Source: Lingula anatina
Taxonomy: Eukaryota > Brachiopoda > Lingulata > Lingulida > Lingulidae
Direction: 5' to 3'
DNA: 64,000 bases
Assembly: GCF_001039355.2 (NCBI RefSeq)
Contig: NW_019775585.1
Span: forward strand, 1 to 64,000
Under the pieces are notes generated by a model, which searched no databases, was not told the origin of the DNA, and saw only the letters and a program-made list of their open reading frames with translations. Position 1 is the stretch's first letter, and each line of letters starts with the position of its first letter. Shown in pieces: positions 49,501-60,503 of this stretch. Made by a program: the position numbers and the translations under genes.

Positions 49501-50802
49501 CAGATGAGGAGAGTAGTGGCATTAGTAGCAGTGACCTCAACTTGGATGATCTTGCAGCGGGTCAGTTGTCCCTTTATAATCTGGATGTAGCTTGGAGATT
49601 ATTAATGTGGATTGGAAGAGAGGGAGGTTTTTCCCCTTTTGATATTTGACAAGAAAAAAACACAAGGAGATATAAGGCAGTTAACGTCTTAATTCAAACA
49701 AAACCAAATTGCTCAATTACAGCATTTATTACTGCATTTTTGATGTATGAATGTATGGATTTTGATGAACAAGTATAAGTCATTTAGTAAATACTAAGTA
49801 GATAAAAAATAAATAAAAAAGAAAAAAATCACAAGAACTGTATTAAGCAGAGAAAACTTTTATGCAAGCTTTGTGTTCTGCGAACTACTGTAAGACCAAA
49901 AAGGGGGGTAATTTTCTATTTTCATTTGCTCACTGAAAGAAAGAAAGGGAGAAAGAGACAAAGAAAGAAAGAAAGGGAGTTAAATACATTATAACTTTTT
50001 ATCATTTCTTCTCCAGGTGTTCCCTCCAAGCCTTCTTACAGACCTACCTCCTGGAGACACAAGCCAACTGCTGGCAGCGACGGTGCTGACTCAATCTTTG
50101 GTGCTGAGTTAAGAAGACTGAACCAGAAGATGGAAGATGTCATCAACTTCATGAAGTCTAATGGCTACAATAACTCTGGTGGAGCAACAGAGGGCCCTTA
50201 TGGTACGAGTTAAGAGATACAAATAAACTGGGGAAGGGTTGAACTCATTTTTGAAGTTTGAGTGGAGAAGATGTTCAGTTTATCAATCATTTATTGAGTG
50301 TTGGGTATTATTGCATTAAATCATTTTAACATAGTTCAAGAAACAAGTTTTGCCACATTATTTGTGCATTTCAAACTCAGACAAAAATAATTTGTAAAAA
50401 AATAAATCTGAACAGTTATTCTTAACTTAATGACAAATGAGAACTGTTGCCTATTTTGCAAAGAGTTATATAAAATAAAGTGGCGGCATTTTTTTCTGTA
50501 TCAGTGAATTGCTATTTAGTGTCTTTTACTTTATAATTATTTTATTCAAAATTATTAATTTTCATTTCTTATTTTATCAGGGCCTAGCACCTCAGAGCGC
50601 CTACCACATACACGTGGGCCTTACCCTCAGGTCTCTACCAACCCAGACAACCCATACAAGTAAGTCTTATCTTGGCTGTAAAAATAAATGAAATATTAGA
50701 TTTTGTTCTTCCTCTGCTATTGTTTTACACTGCAAAATTATTTCATTTATTATTTTGCTGTTTGCATTTAGTACTACTTGAACTGCTATCTGTTGAATTT
50801 TA

Positions 50803-50867
<65 letters not shown>

Positions 50868-53345
50868 AATCATTATTTTTGAAATATAAGTTTCTTTTAT
50901 TCTACCTCTTCTGCTATTTTCTTTTCTTTTTCCATTTTCACATATCTCTTCAGTTATTTTTTATTTTCTTTTCATTTATTTTCTTTACCTTAGCGTGTAT
51001 CACACTTGCCCTGCCTATACTAGCTGGCCTCACTTCAACTCTTGCTTAGCCTGCTTGTGAGTATGCTTCCCATCATCTTGTCCCTCTGCATTTCTCTATA
51101 TTATATCTAGCCTTGAGGCATGTTCACATCAGAACTAACTTACACCAGGTTAAAGCTAGTTGACATCACTAGATGATCAGGCTGTTTAAGGGTTCATTCC
51201 CATTGAAACTATCATTCTACATAGAATGAGCCAACTCAGTGGGGACTCTCCCTGAGTGCAAATAGATTATTAGATCAACACGCCTCCCGGTGCTGAGAAG
51301 AATACAGAATAAGCTGGTGGTTATACCAGGCCATTGGATACAAGAGGAGGCGTGTAAATCTGTTGATCTTGGGAGTTGTATGCATATCCCAGGGCACACT
51401 GGTTCCTAGGAAATCTGGTCGTTTGCTGACATCATTTGGTCAATTTGTACTCAAGTTGGTCCTGATGTGAATGTGGAACTTAAGACCTGATATCTGTTAT
51501 CTATGTTTTGCTGTGCTGTGCTGTATTGGAGGTTTCTTGGCTTGTCCTCGTGATGCTTATACATTAGGTGCTGTCACAGTAATGTGTGAATGTGCTTGTG
51601 TTATATGTTTCTTTTAAAATACTTTAAAACGTTTCTTTGTGAAATCTTGTGCTTATACTTGAAATAATCAGTGAGATAAGATGGAAAGATGCATTTTCTA
51701 TGTTGTTGTTGTCATTTTGTATGTATATGATCACTTGACATAATGTTCACCTTCACAATTGCAGTAGAGCCAACAGAGCAGCTGTCAGTGGTGAGATTCC
51801 TCCAAGAGAAACAGCTGATGAGTTTCTACAGAAGAAATGGCGGAAGTATTTTGGAGGTGAGTGCATTACCCCTATCAATTCAATAGGAATTAAATGTTCA
51901 ACTGCACAAACATTTATGAACAGCTTCATTTTCTGTTTATTTTATTTATTTTTTTTTTTTTCACAATTTTCACAACTGCACTGTGAAGTTAAAAGACCAC
52001 CCAGGGGCTGATCTCACAAAGGAGACTAAGACTGAAAGCTGATCTTTTTTTTATTTTTTTTGTCTACTTCAATTCAGGATAAACCAATAGTTATCTATTA
52101 AAATTAGCATGTTTTTATTTGTTACTAACAGTTGAGTACTTTTTTAGGTAATCTTCATTTGCTGAAATATGCTGAAGTTTTAAATCTAGATGAATTAGAC
52201 GTTTTGCATCAGTCCATTTGTGATAGACTTATTATGAATTGATTAATGGCATGTTTGATTATACACATTATCAGCTATTGATAATATTATTTTAAAAAGC
52301 ACAGTGATTAAGATGATAATTTATTTTTTTTATAATTTGATTGCAGATTCACGCCCGCCTCTTCCACTTCCATCTCAAAACAACCACCGTGCCACCACTT
52401 TCAGCCTCGATTATACACCGGCTAGGTGAGTCAGTTCTTTTATGCTGGCCGTTCTCTTCAGTCTTCACTCACCTTAAGGACCACATGATTTAAATTGTAA
52501 ATGTTCCTACTGACCAGGCTTGCAGTGAATGAAATTTTGCACTTGTAAATATATGGGCACTTGAGGGTCATGACCACTTGTTTATCATGTTAGTCGTGGC
52601 TAATTTATACCTATTCAAATACGTCTTAATTCAATTATTTGGCAACTAAGCTAGAAGTGATGCCTTGTTTTAACTTGTGAAGTTATACACAAAGGGACAG
52701 TCACAATAAATTGTATTTGATTTAAGGGATGATTTAAGATTGGGCATTTCAGAAATTAGTGTCAGACTGGCATAATTTCTTGTTCTAATCCAAAATCTGT
52801 TATGCATTACATATCTAATTTTAAGACCAGGCTTATTTAATTCAGATTAGAGTCTGAGATATAGATTTGAAATTGATTAAAACTTTCAGTGAACTTGTAC
52901 TGTAACATTTATATACACCACTACTGTTTTTTTTATTTCTGTAAAATAAATCTATTTATTTCATTTCATGTATTTCTTCATTCATTATTTATTCATTTAT
53001 ACATTTATATACAGTGAGTTGATCCGCCAACAGATGGGGTCAAAACTCCTCAACAATAACAGCTCCGTGTTTCCTCCCCACAGACCAGTACAGGAGCAAC
53101 TGGCGGAGAGCAAGGCATGGCTCAGGGAATACGAACTGAAACATCCACTGCGTGCCGCCAGCGTCGCCACCTCCACCCACGCTCCCTTGACCAGTGGCGC
53201 CCCCATGGCTCCACTGTCCACTACAACACCCGGTCTCAGTAGTCCACACGCTACTTCGGCCTCACTGGCCGCTGCTGCTGCAGCTGCTGGGCGGTTCAAA
53301 TTTGAACTGGACGATGCTAATTCACTAAGGGTTAGACACTATTAG
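33506..53345 (+). CDS. CEP164: Centrosomal protein CEP164
   Basis: CEP164 sits on the distal appendages of mother centrioles and is needed for primary cilium formation. Coding exons: 33506-34508, 34882-34983, 35250-35361, 35680-35822, 36488-36546, 38023-38181, 38475-38564, 38911-39111, 39346-39426, 39744-39818, 40497-40622, 41348-41413, 41813-41911, 42383-42501, 42811-42940, 43161-43258, 43524-43655, 43916-44033, 44614-44790, 45401-45643, 45791-45934, 46263-46457, 46662-46805, 47057-47161, 47307-47424, 47759-47999, 48323-48476, 48845-49006, 49416-49560, 50017-50202, 50581-50659, 51765-51856, 52347-52425 and 53015-53345. All junctions keep frame: 1,835 residues. The diagnostic part is [15 protein letters not shown] followed by the WW domain (residues about 396-430; [16 protein letters not shown], then IWDHPCD), the region that binds TTBK2 in the human protein. 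Residues about 770-1345 form a long charged coiled coil. Without exon 1 the length is near that of human CEP164. Confidence 0.9.
50804..50865. repeat. (CT)n microsatellite
   Basis: Nearly pure CT dinucleotides, about 30 copies, in a CEP164 intron. Confidence 0.95.
50994..51056 (+). CDS. CEP164: Possible cassette exon of CEP164
   Basis: This 63-nt open segment lies between an acceptor (TTTACCTTAG) and a donor (CTGCTT|GTGAGT). Its length is a multiple of three and its phases fit the exons on both sides, so inclusion adds 21 residues ([11 protein letters not shown] and onward, cysteine-rich) without a frame change. Confidence 0.45.
51123..51471. mobile_element. Hairpin-type inverted-repeat element in a CEP164 intron
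   Basis: The outer ends TTCACATCAGAACTAACTT and the complement of the right end agree at 17 of 19 bases. An inner pair, AGATCAACACGCCTCC at 51271 and GGAGGCGTGTAAATCTGTTGATCT at 51344, is also inverted. The nested inverted repeats suggest a foldback MITE of about 350 bp. No clear target duplication was seen. Confidence 0.5.
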
Positions 53346-53409
53346 GTAGTAAGTTATTGTCGCTAAGATACACTTGTACACTCAATACTACAAATTTAAG
53401 TAATTTTAC

Positions 53410-53450
<41 letters not shown>

Positions 53451-53452
53451 TT
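53410..53452. repeat. (TTA)n microsatellite
   Basis: About 14 uninterrupted TTA triplets just after the CEP164 stop codon. Confidence 0.95.
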
Positions 53453-54009
53453 ATTTGTGAATTTAAAGTTAACTTTAGTACAGTTTTATATTTGGCTTTC
53501 ACTTAGTAGACAATATTCTCATAATGTTATACAAGGCACTGGTTAAGCTTAAATATGACAAATCATACAGGCAAGGCAGCTACAATTTAATGATTTATTT
53601 ATTATTTTTATTTATTTAATAACATATTTATTTGGCATGAATTGAAATTGAAAAATAGTTCTTTATGAATAGGCATACAGTTAGGATTGATATTATTAAG
53701 GTTAATAGAAAAAAGTTCAAGAACAGCATTTAAGACTACCATGTGAGGGCACTGAAATAAATATACTGCATAATATTGTAAATCTACAGCCACTAAGGCA
53801 GTTGATTGCACATGTTCAAGTTACATGGTAAAGTGTTAAAGTCATGAAGATTGTCACACAGCTCTCTTTTTACAAGTCCTGGTATAGGGAATTGATAAAT
53901 GAAAATATGTATAAGAATATCAGTGTTATCACATGTTTACCATAGGGGATAAGACAGTGGGTCAATTTGAAAAGATATTTAAGGTGTTGTTATATTTAGG
54001 GATGCAGGC

Positions 54010-54815
54010 TATGGAGTATGAGAAAACTCCCGTACGCCCTCGTTCTGCAACTTGGCATAAAAAGAAGGACGGGGTTGTTTAAAGTCCTCGAGTGACGCGG
54101 GTGTTCTCTGTAAATGCTTGTTTTCAAGAATGAGTGGGTAAGAAAAAAGCTGAAATGGTAGCTTATTTAAAGCAGTATGCGCCTACTTTCCTTTATGCAA
54201 AAAGCGCGGAAAACTCCCGTACGCCCTCGTTCGAGCACTTTGCATACAAAGAAGGACGGGGGTTGTTTAAAGTCCTCGAGTGACGCGGGTGTTCTCTGTA
54301 AATAATGTTTTGAAGGAAGAGTGGGTAAGAAAAAAGCTGAAATGGTAGCTTATTTAAAGCAGTATGCGCCTACTTCATGTTAACGCACAGAAAACCCCCG
54401 TACGCCCTCGTTCGAGCAATTTGCATACAAAGTAGGACGGGGTTTGTTTAAAGTCCTCGAGTGACGCGGGTGTTCTCTGTAAATGTCAGTTTTTAAGGAA
54501 GAGTGGGTAAGAAAAAAGCTGAAATTTAAAGCAGCATGCGCCTACTTTCCTTCATGCAAAAAGCATGGAAAACTCCCGTACGCCGTCGTTCTGCCACTTG
54601 GCATACAAAGTAGGACGGGGGTTGTTTAAAGTCATCGAGTGACGCTGGTGTTCTCTGTAAATGCTTGTTTCCAAGAAAAAGTGGGTAAGAAAAAAGCTGA
54701 AATGGTAGCTTATTTAAAGCAGTATGCGCCTACTTCATGTTAACGCACAGAAAACCCCCGTACGCTCTCGTTTAAAGTCCTCGAGTGACGCGGGTGTTCT
54801 CTGGAAATATCCATG
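54010..54815. repeat. Tandem repeat of about 182 bp, four to five units
   Basis: The word CGTACGC recurs at 54031, 54218, 54399, 54577 and 54759, a spacing of 178-187. Each unit runs GAAAACYCCCGTACGC, TTTGCATACAAAG, GGACGGGG, GTTTAAAGTCCTCGAGTGAC, GCGGGTGTTCTCTG, then AGTGGGTAAGAAAAAAGC. Unit ends alternate between a TTCCTTYATGCAAAAAGC form and a CATGTTAACGCACAG form. The block is richer in GC than its surroundings. Confidence 0.9.
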
Positions 54816-56795
54816 TACAGATAAACGTCGGTGAGAGTTGTGAAACGAGGATAATCGACACGAAAGATTATTAGACAAAGGATGACCCTATATCACCAAG
54901 ACAAAAAGAGTAGAAATCCTTTTGACGTGAACTTGCCCAATGAAGCTATTTAAAGTACAAATGACCTTTCTCGACCTAGTGTGCGTAGGGAGGAGATGAT
55001 CGTGAAAAGAATCAACATCTCTTCTCCCTATAGAGTTATTTATTTTTGATTTATTATGAGGCATCATAAATAGCGTGACAATAGAACATGTACGACAGCT
55101 ACATTTGCGTTCGTTAATTATGACTATATTTTCACTTTAGTGGCAAGTACTTGTAATAGAAACGTCTTTACTCGATGTATTCTGAATATGCCTGTAAAAT
55201 GTAACATTGGATTTATGATCGGTAACACTGCATGAAGGGGCGTACGCCTTTGTTTAAGCAGCGATGGGTGGTTTGATAGTTAAAAGCGTGTGTACGCAGT
55301 TAAAGAACTATGATTAATTGCCTCTGCCCTTTTACGCTACGACCGTCTTCTCGTATCTGTAATGATATTTTTTGGACAAAAGTATTAATGGGCTTTTAGT
55401 CATCGGTTTCTAAATGTGTTGCCTTTGTAAACTTTTTGTGGATCCATAGATATCACCATATATATATATATTTGTTTTTGTTTAAGAACCAGTGCCTTTA
55501 CTAAGTTATTTAAGTATCAAATATCGAAAGCTATACATATATACTTAATAAGAAACATTTTTCAAAAATGTAGCCTATTTCAGTGGATTCTTATCCCTCC
55601 ATTATGTTGTTTTTAGCATAACGAGATTTAAATTTCTGTGTTATGCCGAGGAATATCTGATATTTGCTCAAATACAGAAATTGTAAATAGTTTATAAATC
55701 CCATGTAAATAGATTTGTATTTAAGAAAGTGACTGTAAGTACTGTGTACAGTATATATATAAAACGAGCAATAAACGTACCTAAATTTTACATTAGCGTT
55801 TTTTTCTCGGTCGTTTGGTATTGTAGTACAAGTTGCCACGTATATCAGCTTGTGTCATGCGTTTAGAAATACTGCAAGCTATATTTATTTTTCCTTAAAT
55901 GAATGATTGCTTGCTGGTAGACTAACAGTATGTCGTTTACGAATGAACGCTGTACTGGGATTCTAAATCCACGCGGAATAAAATCTCTCGGTGTAAATTC
56001 GTCTTTCTCTATACTAATAATCAGACACGACCAAATCGGTTCGAGTGTTCGGTAAACATTTGCCTCTTAAAACATGTAATTTGTAAATAGTAAGAGGCTC
56101 TTGGCTGCGTTTGTAGCACGGAAACATAAATCACCGTAAAACGCATTTAAAAGTATAATTTTCATTTGTTAGAGAGTACGTTGTAAAGAGCGTAGTTTAA
56201 ATGTTAGGTATCTCGCAGAGATGGGACCTGACAATGACTTCCTTGAACTTATGTTAAGACAAGTCAGTCCCCATGGTTACGCGGTCACTGTATATATGTA
56301 TTGGACTGTCTGTCATATGGAGCAACTCTTTAGGGTCGGTGTGAAATGACGTTATGAAAAGAATACCGCGTATTAAGTGTTAATTTTCCATTGACAATAA
56401 AAATGAAGCTTATTCTAACAAATGTTAAACCTCCCTTTCTTTTCACCCCCCCCTCTCTCTCTCTCGATGTATGTGTGCCTATCTATTTACTATGTGGTAT
56501 AAAATGCTTATTGAATAAAATGTGCATTTTTCACATCGAAACTTATTACATATGCACAAAAGTGGCTAGTTGTCCTGTAAGTGTTTTGAAACCAAAATGA
56601 CCTCAATTATTCATTCCTAAGTTCAACACAACAAGCGCCTAGGCCGCCCTGTCTTTATGCGGTCACTGGGCTTATTCCCATGTCTAAGTTATTCATAGCC
56701 TGTGATAAATGAACAGACTATTCTGACGTTATAACTTAGTTATATACTTTGTACGTGAAAACAAGACGTGGCATTAAAAAAACCAGAAAGAAGAA

Positions 56796-58669
56796 ATGGG
56801 CCTTAACGTTTACAGTTTTTCTCTGCTAGTCGTCGCTTTTTCGGTGAGTTAATTTGTCGATTCATATAAGAACAGCAATTTTGTATTTAAAAATCAATTT
56901 AAATAAAAGGAATGATGACAAGACCTTAATGTTACTGAATACAGAATTGTATTAACTATTATCAAGGATAAGCGATTAAAATTTAATATCTTAGCAGATG
57001 ATGGTTTCAAAATCTTCTTTTGCAGGTATATGTGGAGTCAAGCGCGGTTCAAACTGGTAAGATTTATTGTAGCATGGATTTAAGGCAAAGTAGACGTATT
57101 TTTGAAGGAGAAAAACAATCCAAACGTCACATTTATCAAATTCAATCCACTCTATACAATTATGTTTATCAAATCTGTTTAAAAGTCAACGATCCCACAG
57201 AAATTGTTTGCAGCCTCCGTATACTCTTTTGGCAATCCATTATGTTTACGTAGGCCTAAGTTTTACACACGTCGTGGAACTAGTTCAAAACTCACTTCAA
57301 GTTGCCTGCTATATCTGACGAACATTTTATACCGTAGCTAGTTTTCTTGCATCTTAAGAGGCGCTCTCAAAGCCTCACACGGTTTTCCACAGAGCTATAT
57401 GTTAAAGTTGGGCAAATCGCGTGACGTTTTGAGAACGGTCCCTTAATAAGAAGCTATGGGTATGTGTGTGCGGTTCGTTAGGGGGATACCCTGCTCGGAA
57501 CAATAGATCATTTCCTTTGCAGTAGGCCTACCTCTTAAGATTCGATTTTCATACAATTAACTTTAATGGTTTGATGTCTTGTCTTTGCTATAACCCCCCC
57601 CCCCCGCCCCCACCAAAAAAAAAATAAATAACAATAATACAAAAATACCCCTTGTGTATAGGATCTTTTTCAACCTATAATTTCCTAGTATATATAAGGC
57701 AAAACAAAGTTCTGAGGTTTCAAGATTCTGATAGAATGCGTTTTTTTTTAAATGATAATTTTGATTTCGTTGTTTCCATGGGTCCAGTTTGTCCACCGGG
57801 GCAGATTTGGAAAAAATGCGGAGGGCGATGCGCGCGCACCTGTGTCCAGCAAGACCCCTATTGTACCAGCCACTGTGACACTGACATATGTGTCTCTAGG
57901 TGCGTCTGTCCTCCAGAGACACCTGTGTTACAAGGCGACAAATGCATAAGACAATCAGATTGTCCAGGTAAGATTACAAATGTATTTAGTAAAAATATAT
58001 TATTTGCCAACATCGGTGGCATAAGGGGCCAACTCTCGGACGTGAAAGCTATTGTAAATGCATATGGCATGTGTAGTTCTAATAGAAGGGGGCGTCTCGA
58101 TATTTGGAAGGTTCATTGGTCCGAGGGTTCTTGGTCCAAAAATCGTATGCACGTGCCTCTGATGGACTTGACTTTATTTAAATATATACAATGCATTTTA
58201 GGCCTTTTCGTGCATTAATTCGGACTTTCGAAACTTCGGACCAATAAATCATTCTTTTTCAAGCGCCACCAATTAATATCTTCACTGTTTTGTAGAATCA
58301 AATTATATTTTAGTTGTCCACCAAGTCTAATTTCGAAGAGTCTTCACAACACACATACACGTTATTCTGTTGCTAGATATTCGATGCCCACGGCCATGTT
58401 CCTCAGAGCTTTGTGATCCACTAGTCATCAAACAGAATACACCCTGCGACAGCAACAGTGACTGTTCCGACGGAAAGGAAAAATGCTGTCCAGCTTCATT
58501 GGGTTGTTCAACGAAAGTCTGTCAAAGGGCTCTTAGATGTCCGGACACGAAAGCGTTTAAAGGTAGCGCATGCGCCGACAAGAATGAATGTCGAGCAGAC
58601 GACGACTGCCCCTGTGGCCTTATTTGCTGTAGCACCGGATGCGGAAATAAATGTCAGCGAGGGGTATGA
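56796..58669 (+). CDS. Secreted TIL and WAP-like cysteine-rich protein
   Basis: Four coding exons: 56796-56843, 57026-57056, 57788-57967 and 58377-58669, phases 0-1-1, giving 183 residues. Residues 1 to about 26 are a signal peptide. Exon 3 is a trypsin-inhibitor-like (TIL) domain: CPPGQIWKKCGGRC, RTC, CVCPPETPVLQGDKC, eleven cysteines. Exon 4 encodes two WAP/four-disulphide-core-like units, each ending in a paired cysteine (KCCPASLGC and ICCSTGCGNKC). Both domain types commonly inhibit serine proteases or act in antimicrobial defence, so this is probably a secreted protease inhibitor or immune effector; the reactive site cannot be assigned. AATAAA is at 58696-58701. The large open frame upstream of exon 3 is intron read-through, because the CCATGGGTCCAG acceptor fits the phase of exon 2. 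Confidence 0.85.
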
Positions 58670-58981
58670 ACAGTGTTTAATTATAGGAGTAAAGGAATAA
58701 AAAGAGGAAAGAGTGACTGCCATAAATTTGATGGGAAAAGCACTTGAATGCTTAAGATGTGAGACTAGGCCTACAATAGGGAAATAACATAGCTTTGCCA
58801 CTTGCAATAATGAGGAATGGAATAGATCTGCAAGATCTCCAATTTCTTGTCAAAGGTACATGTTTGATGTACTTTATTTTCATGATTATTCGGTCAAACG
58901 CTATTCTTTGTTTATTGTTCCACGGTATCAAGACCATAGGACTATGGATTGGATTGTAGCTTTACTTATAAAACTGGAAAG

Positions 58982-58983
<2 letters not shown>

Positions 58984-59047
<64 letters not shown>
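58984..59047. repeat. (TA)n microsatellite
   Basis: About 31 uninterrupted TA dinucleotides. Confidence 0.95.
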
Positions 59048-60225
59048 TGCAAGATTCTCTTAAAAACGCCACTAGGCCTAAGTCAGATACGATCAGTTGT
59101 AGGCCTAATCTTAGCTAAAACCGAAGTTTGACTATTTGAAACGGGGCCAAATTTATCCCCTTTTCTGGTCAATAAATATGCCACAACTCACGAGTAAAAA
59201 GAAAAGGGATTGATGTCAGATTCATATCAAAATCAAAACTCCAAAAACATTGATTCAATGCTAAAATTTATTCATATCTAGGCCTACATATAAATTCTAA
59301 AAATCTAAAAGTTAATCTAGATGCAAAATCCAAGTCCTTTTACAAACAGTATCGATTACATTCTCCTTTGTTAACATTGTTTGGTATCAGATCATTAAAA
59401 AACGATGTATAGGCCTACGTCTTGGTTTTAAAAGCACTTATTAATTTGAATGTACATCACTTTGTAGACCTACATTTAAGTTCTGCAAAAAATCTAGCAC
59501 GCAAGACGCAAAAGCTAGTAAGTGTAAAGCCAAACAATTGTAGTGTACATTATAGACATACTGTTGATGTGTTGTTCTTAACTACATTTACTTTAAGTAT
59601 CATAACAAAATGATTATGTTTTGGCAAAACATAACGTGGATGCGTTATGAAAAAGAAGAAAGGTCCAATAAAATGAGAAAAAATTACTACAAGAATTTCC
59701 ATAACACATTCCACTTGTGTTAAAATCTAAGTATAAAATATATCCTATTGATATAAAAGATGTATAACAGTATTCTGCCTTTTTAGTGCACGCCCACATA
59801 GTCAAGCTCGCCTTCTGTTCTGAACATAAATAAAAGATTAACATTCATGATTGTTAATTGCATTCGGGATTTTTTGTGCGAAAGTTCGAGCTCTTGTAGA
59901 AAAGGAGAGAAAAAAATTGCGTGTTCAAAGTCAAGCCAATGCCCATACCGTTAACATGTACGTGACTTTATGTACTGAATCAAACAGCTATATTATTAGC
60001 CGTGTTTCATTCTTTCTAGGTATTGGTTAATATTGGTTTATTTGACTTTCTATCAAAGTCATCGTAATTTAAATCTGATAGTTGAGCGTAAACAAATAGT
60101 AAAGAACAACCTCTAAGACGACCAAAGAGCGTTCGTAGATTGGCCACACTTGGCAATAAAGATTAATTTGTATACTTACGCTAAATAATAAAATAAAATT
60201 AAAAAAAACTGGTATTATCTATATG

Positions 60226-60306
60226 ATATCCTCTCTTTTAAGATAATATTAAAATAAAAAACCTGTTCTGATATCCTCTCTTTTAAGATAATATTAAAAT
60301 AAAAAA
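60226..60306. repeat. Direct duplication of about 37 bp
   Basis: GATATCCTCTCTTTTAAGAT followed by AATATTAAAATAAAAAAC occurs twice, separated by a few bases, near the 3' end of the SLC6-like gene. Confidence 0.9.
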
Positions 60307-60503
60307 CGTAAGTATAAACTACATGATAATGAGATGTTGATTTACGTAATTAATTCCTAGGGTTATTCATATAAACTAGATACATGTACTTATGACCCCA
60401 CAAATGATTGTGATACGTCATCAACAAATGTCACCTTTTAGTGACGTCACATGTCCCTTGATACTTTGACGTCATATTTCCCTCACGGCTCGTCAGCTTC
60501 TAT

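Larger units (their letters stand above)
53346..56795. other. CEP164 3' region and intergenic sequence
   Basis: No coding exon was found. A (TTA)n microsatellite lies at 53410-53452 and a tandem repeat at about 54010-54815. AATAAA-type signals occur at about 53758, 55771, 55977 and 56394, so the 3' UTR of CEP164 could be short or extend for kilobases. Confidence 0.55.
58670..60503. other. Convergent intergenic region
   Basis: No exon was found. It separates the tail-to-tail 3' ends of the TIL-WAP gene and the SLC6-like gene. It holds a long (TA)n tract and a short tandem duplication at 60226-60306. Confidence 0.6.

Noticed and set aside
54010-54815. Regular repeats as a possible CRISPR array
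   Set aside because: Units are about 182 bp with no short repeat plus unique spacer pattern, and the genome is animal.
57652-58218. 188-residue open frame as the whole TIL gene
   Set aside because: It lacks a signal peptide; the cysteine-rich part starts at an acceptor whose phase fits the upstream signal-peptide exons, and the ends are intron read-through.
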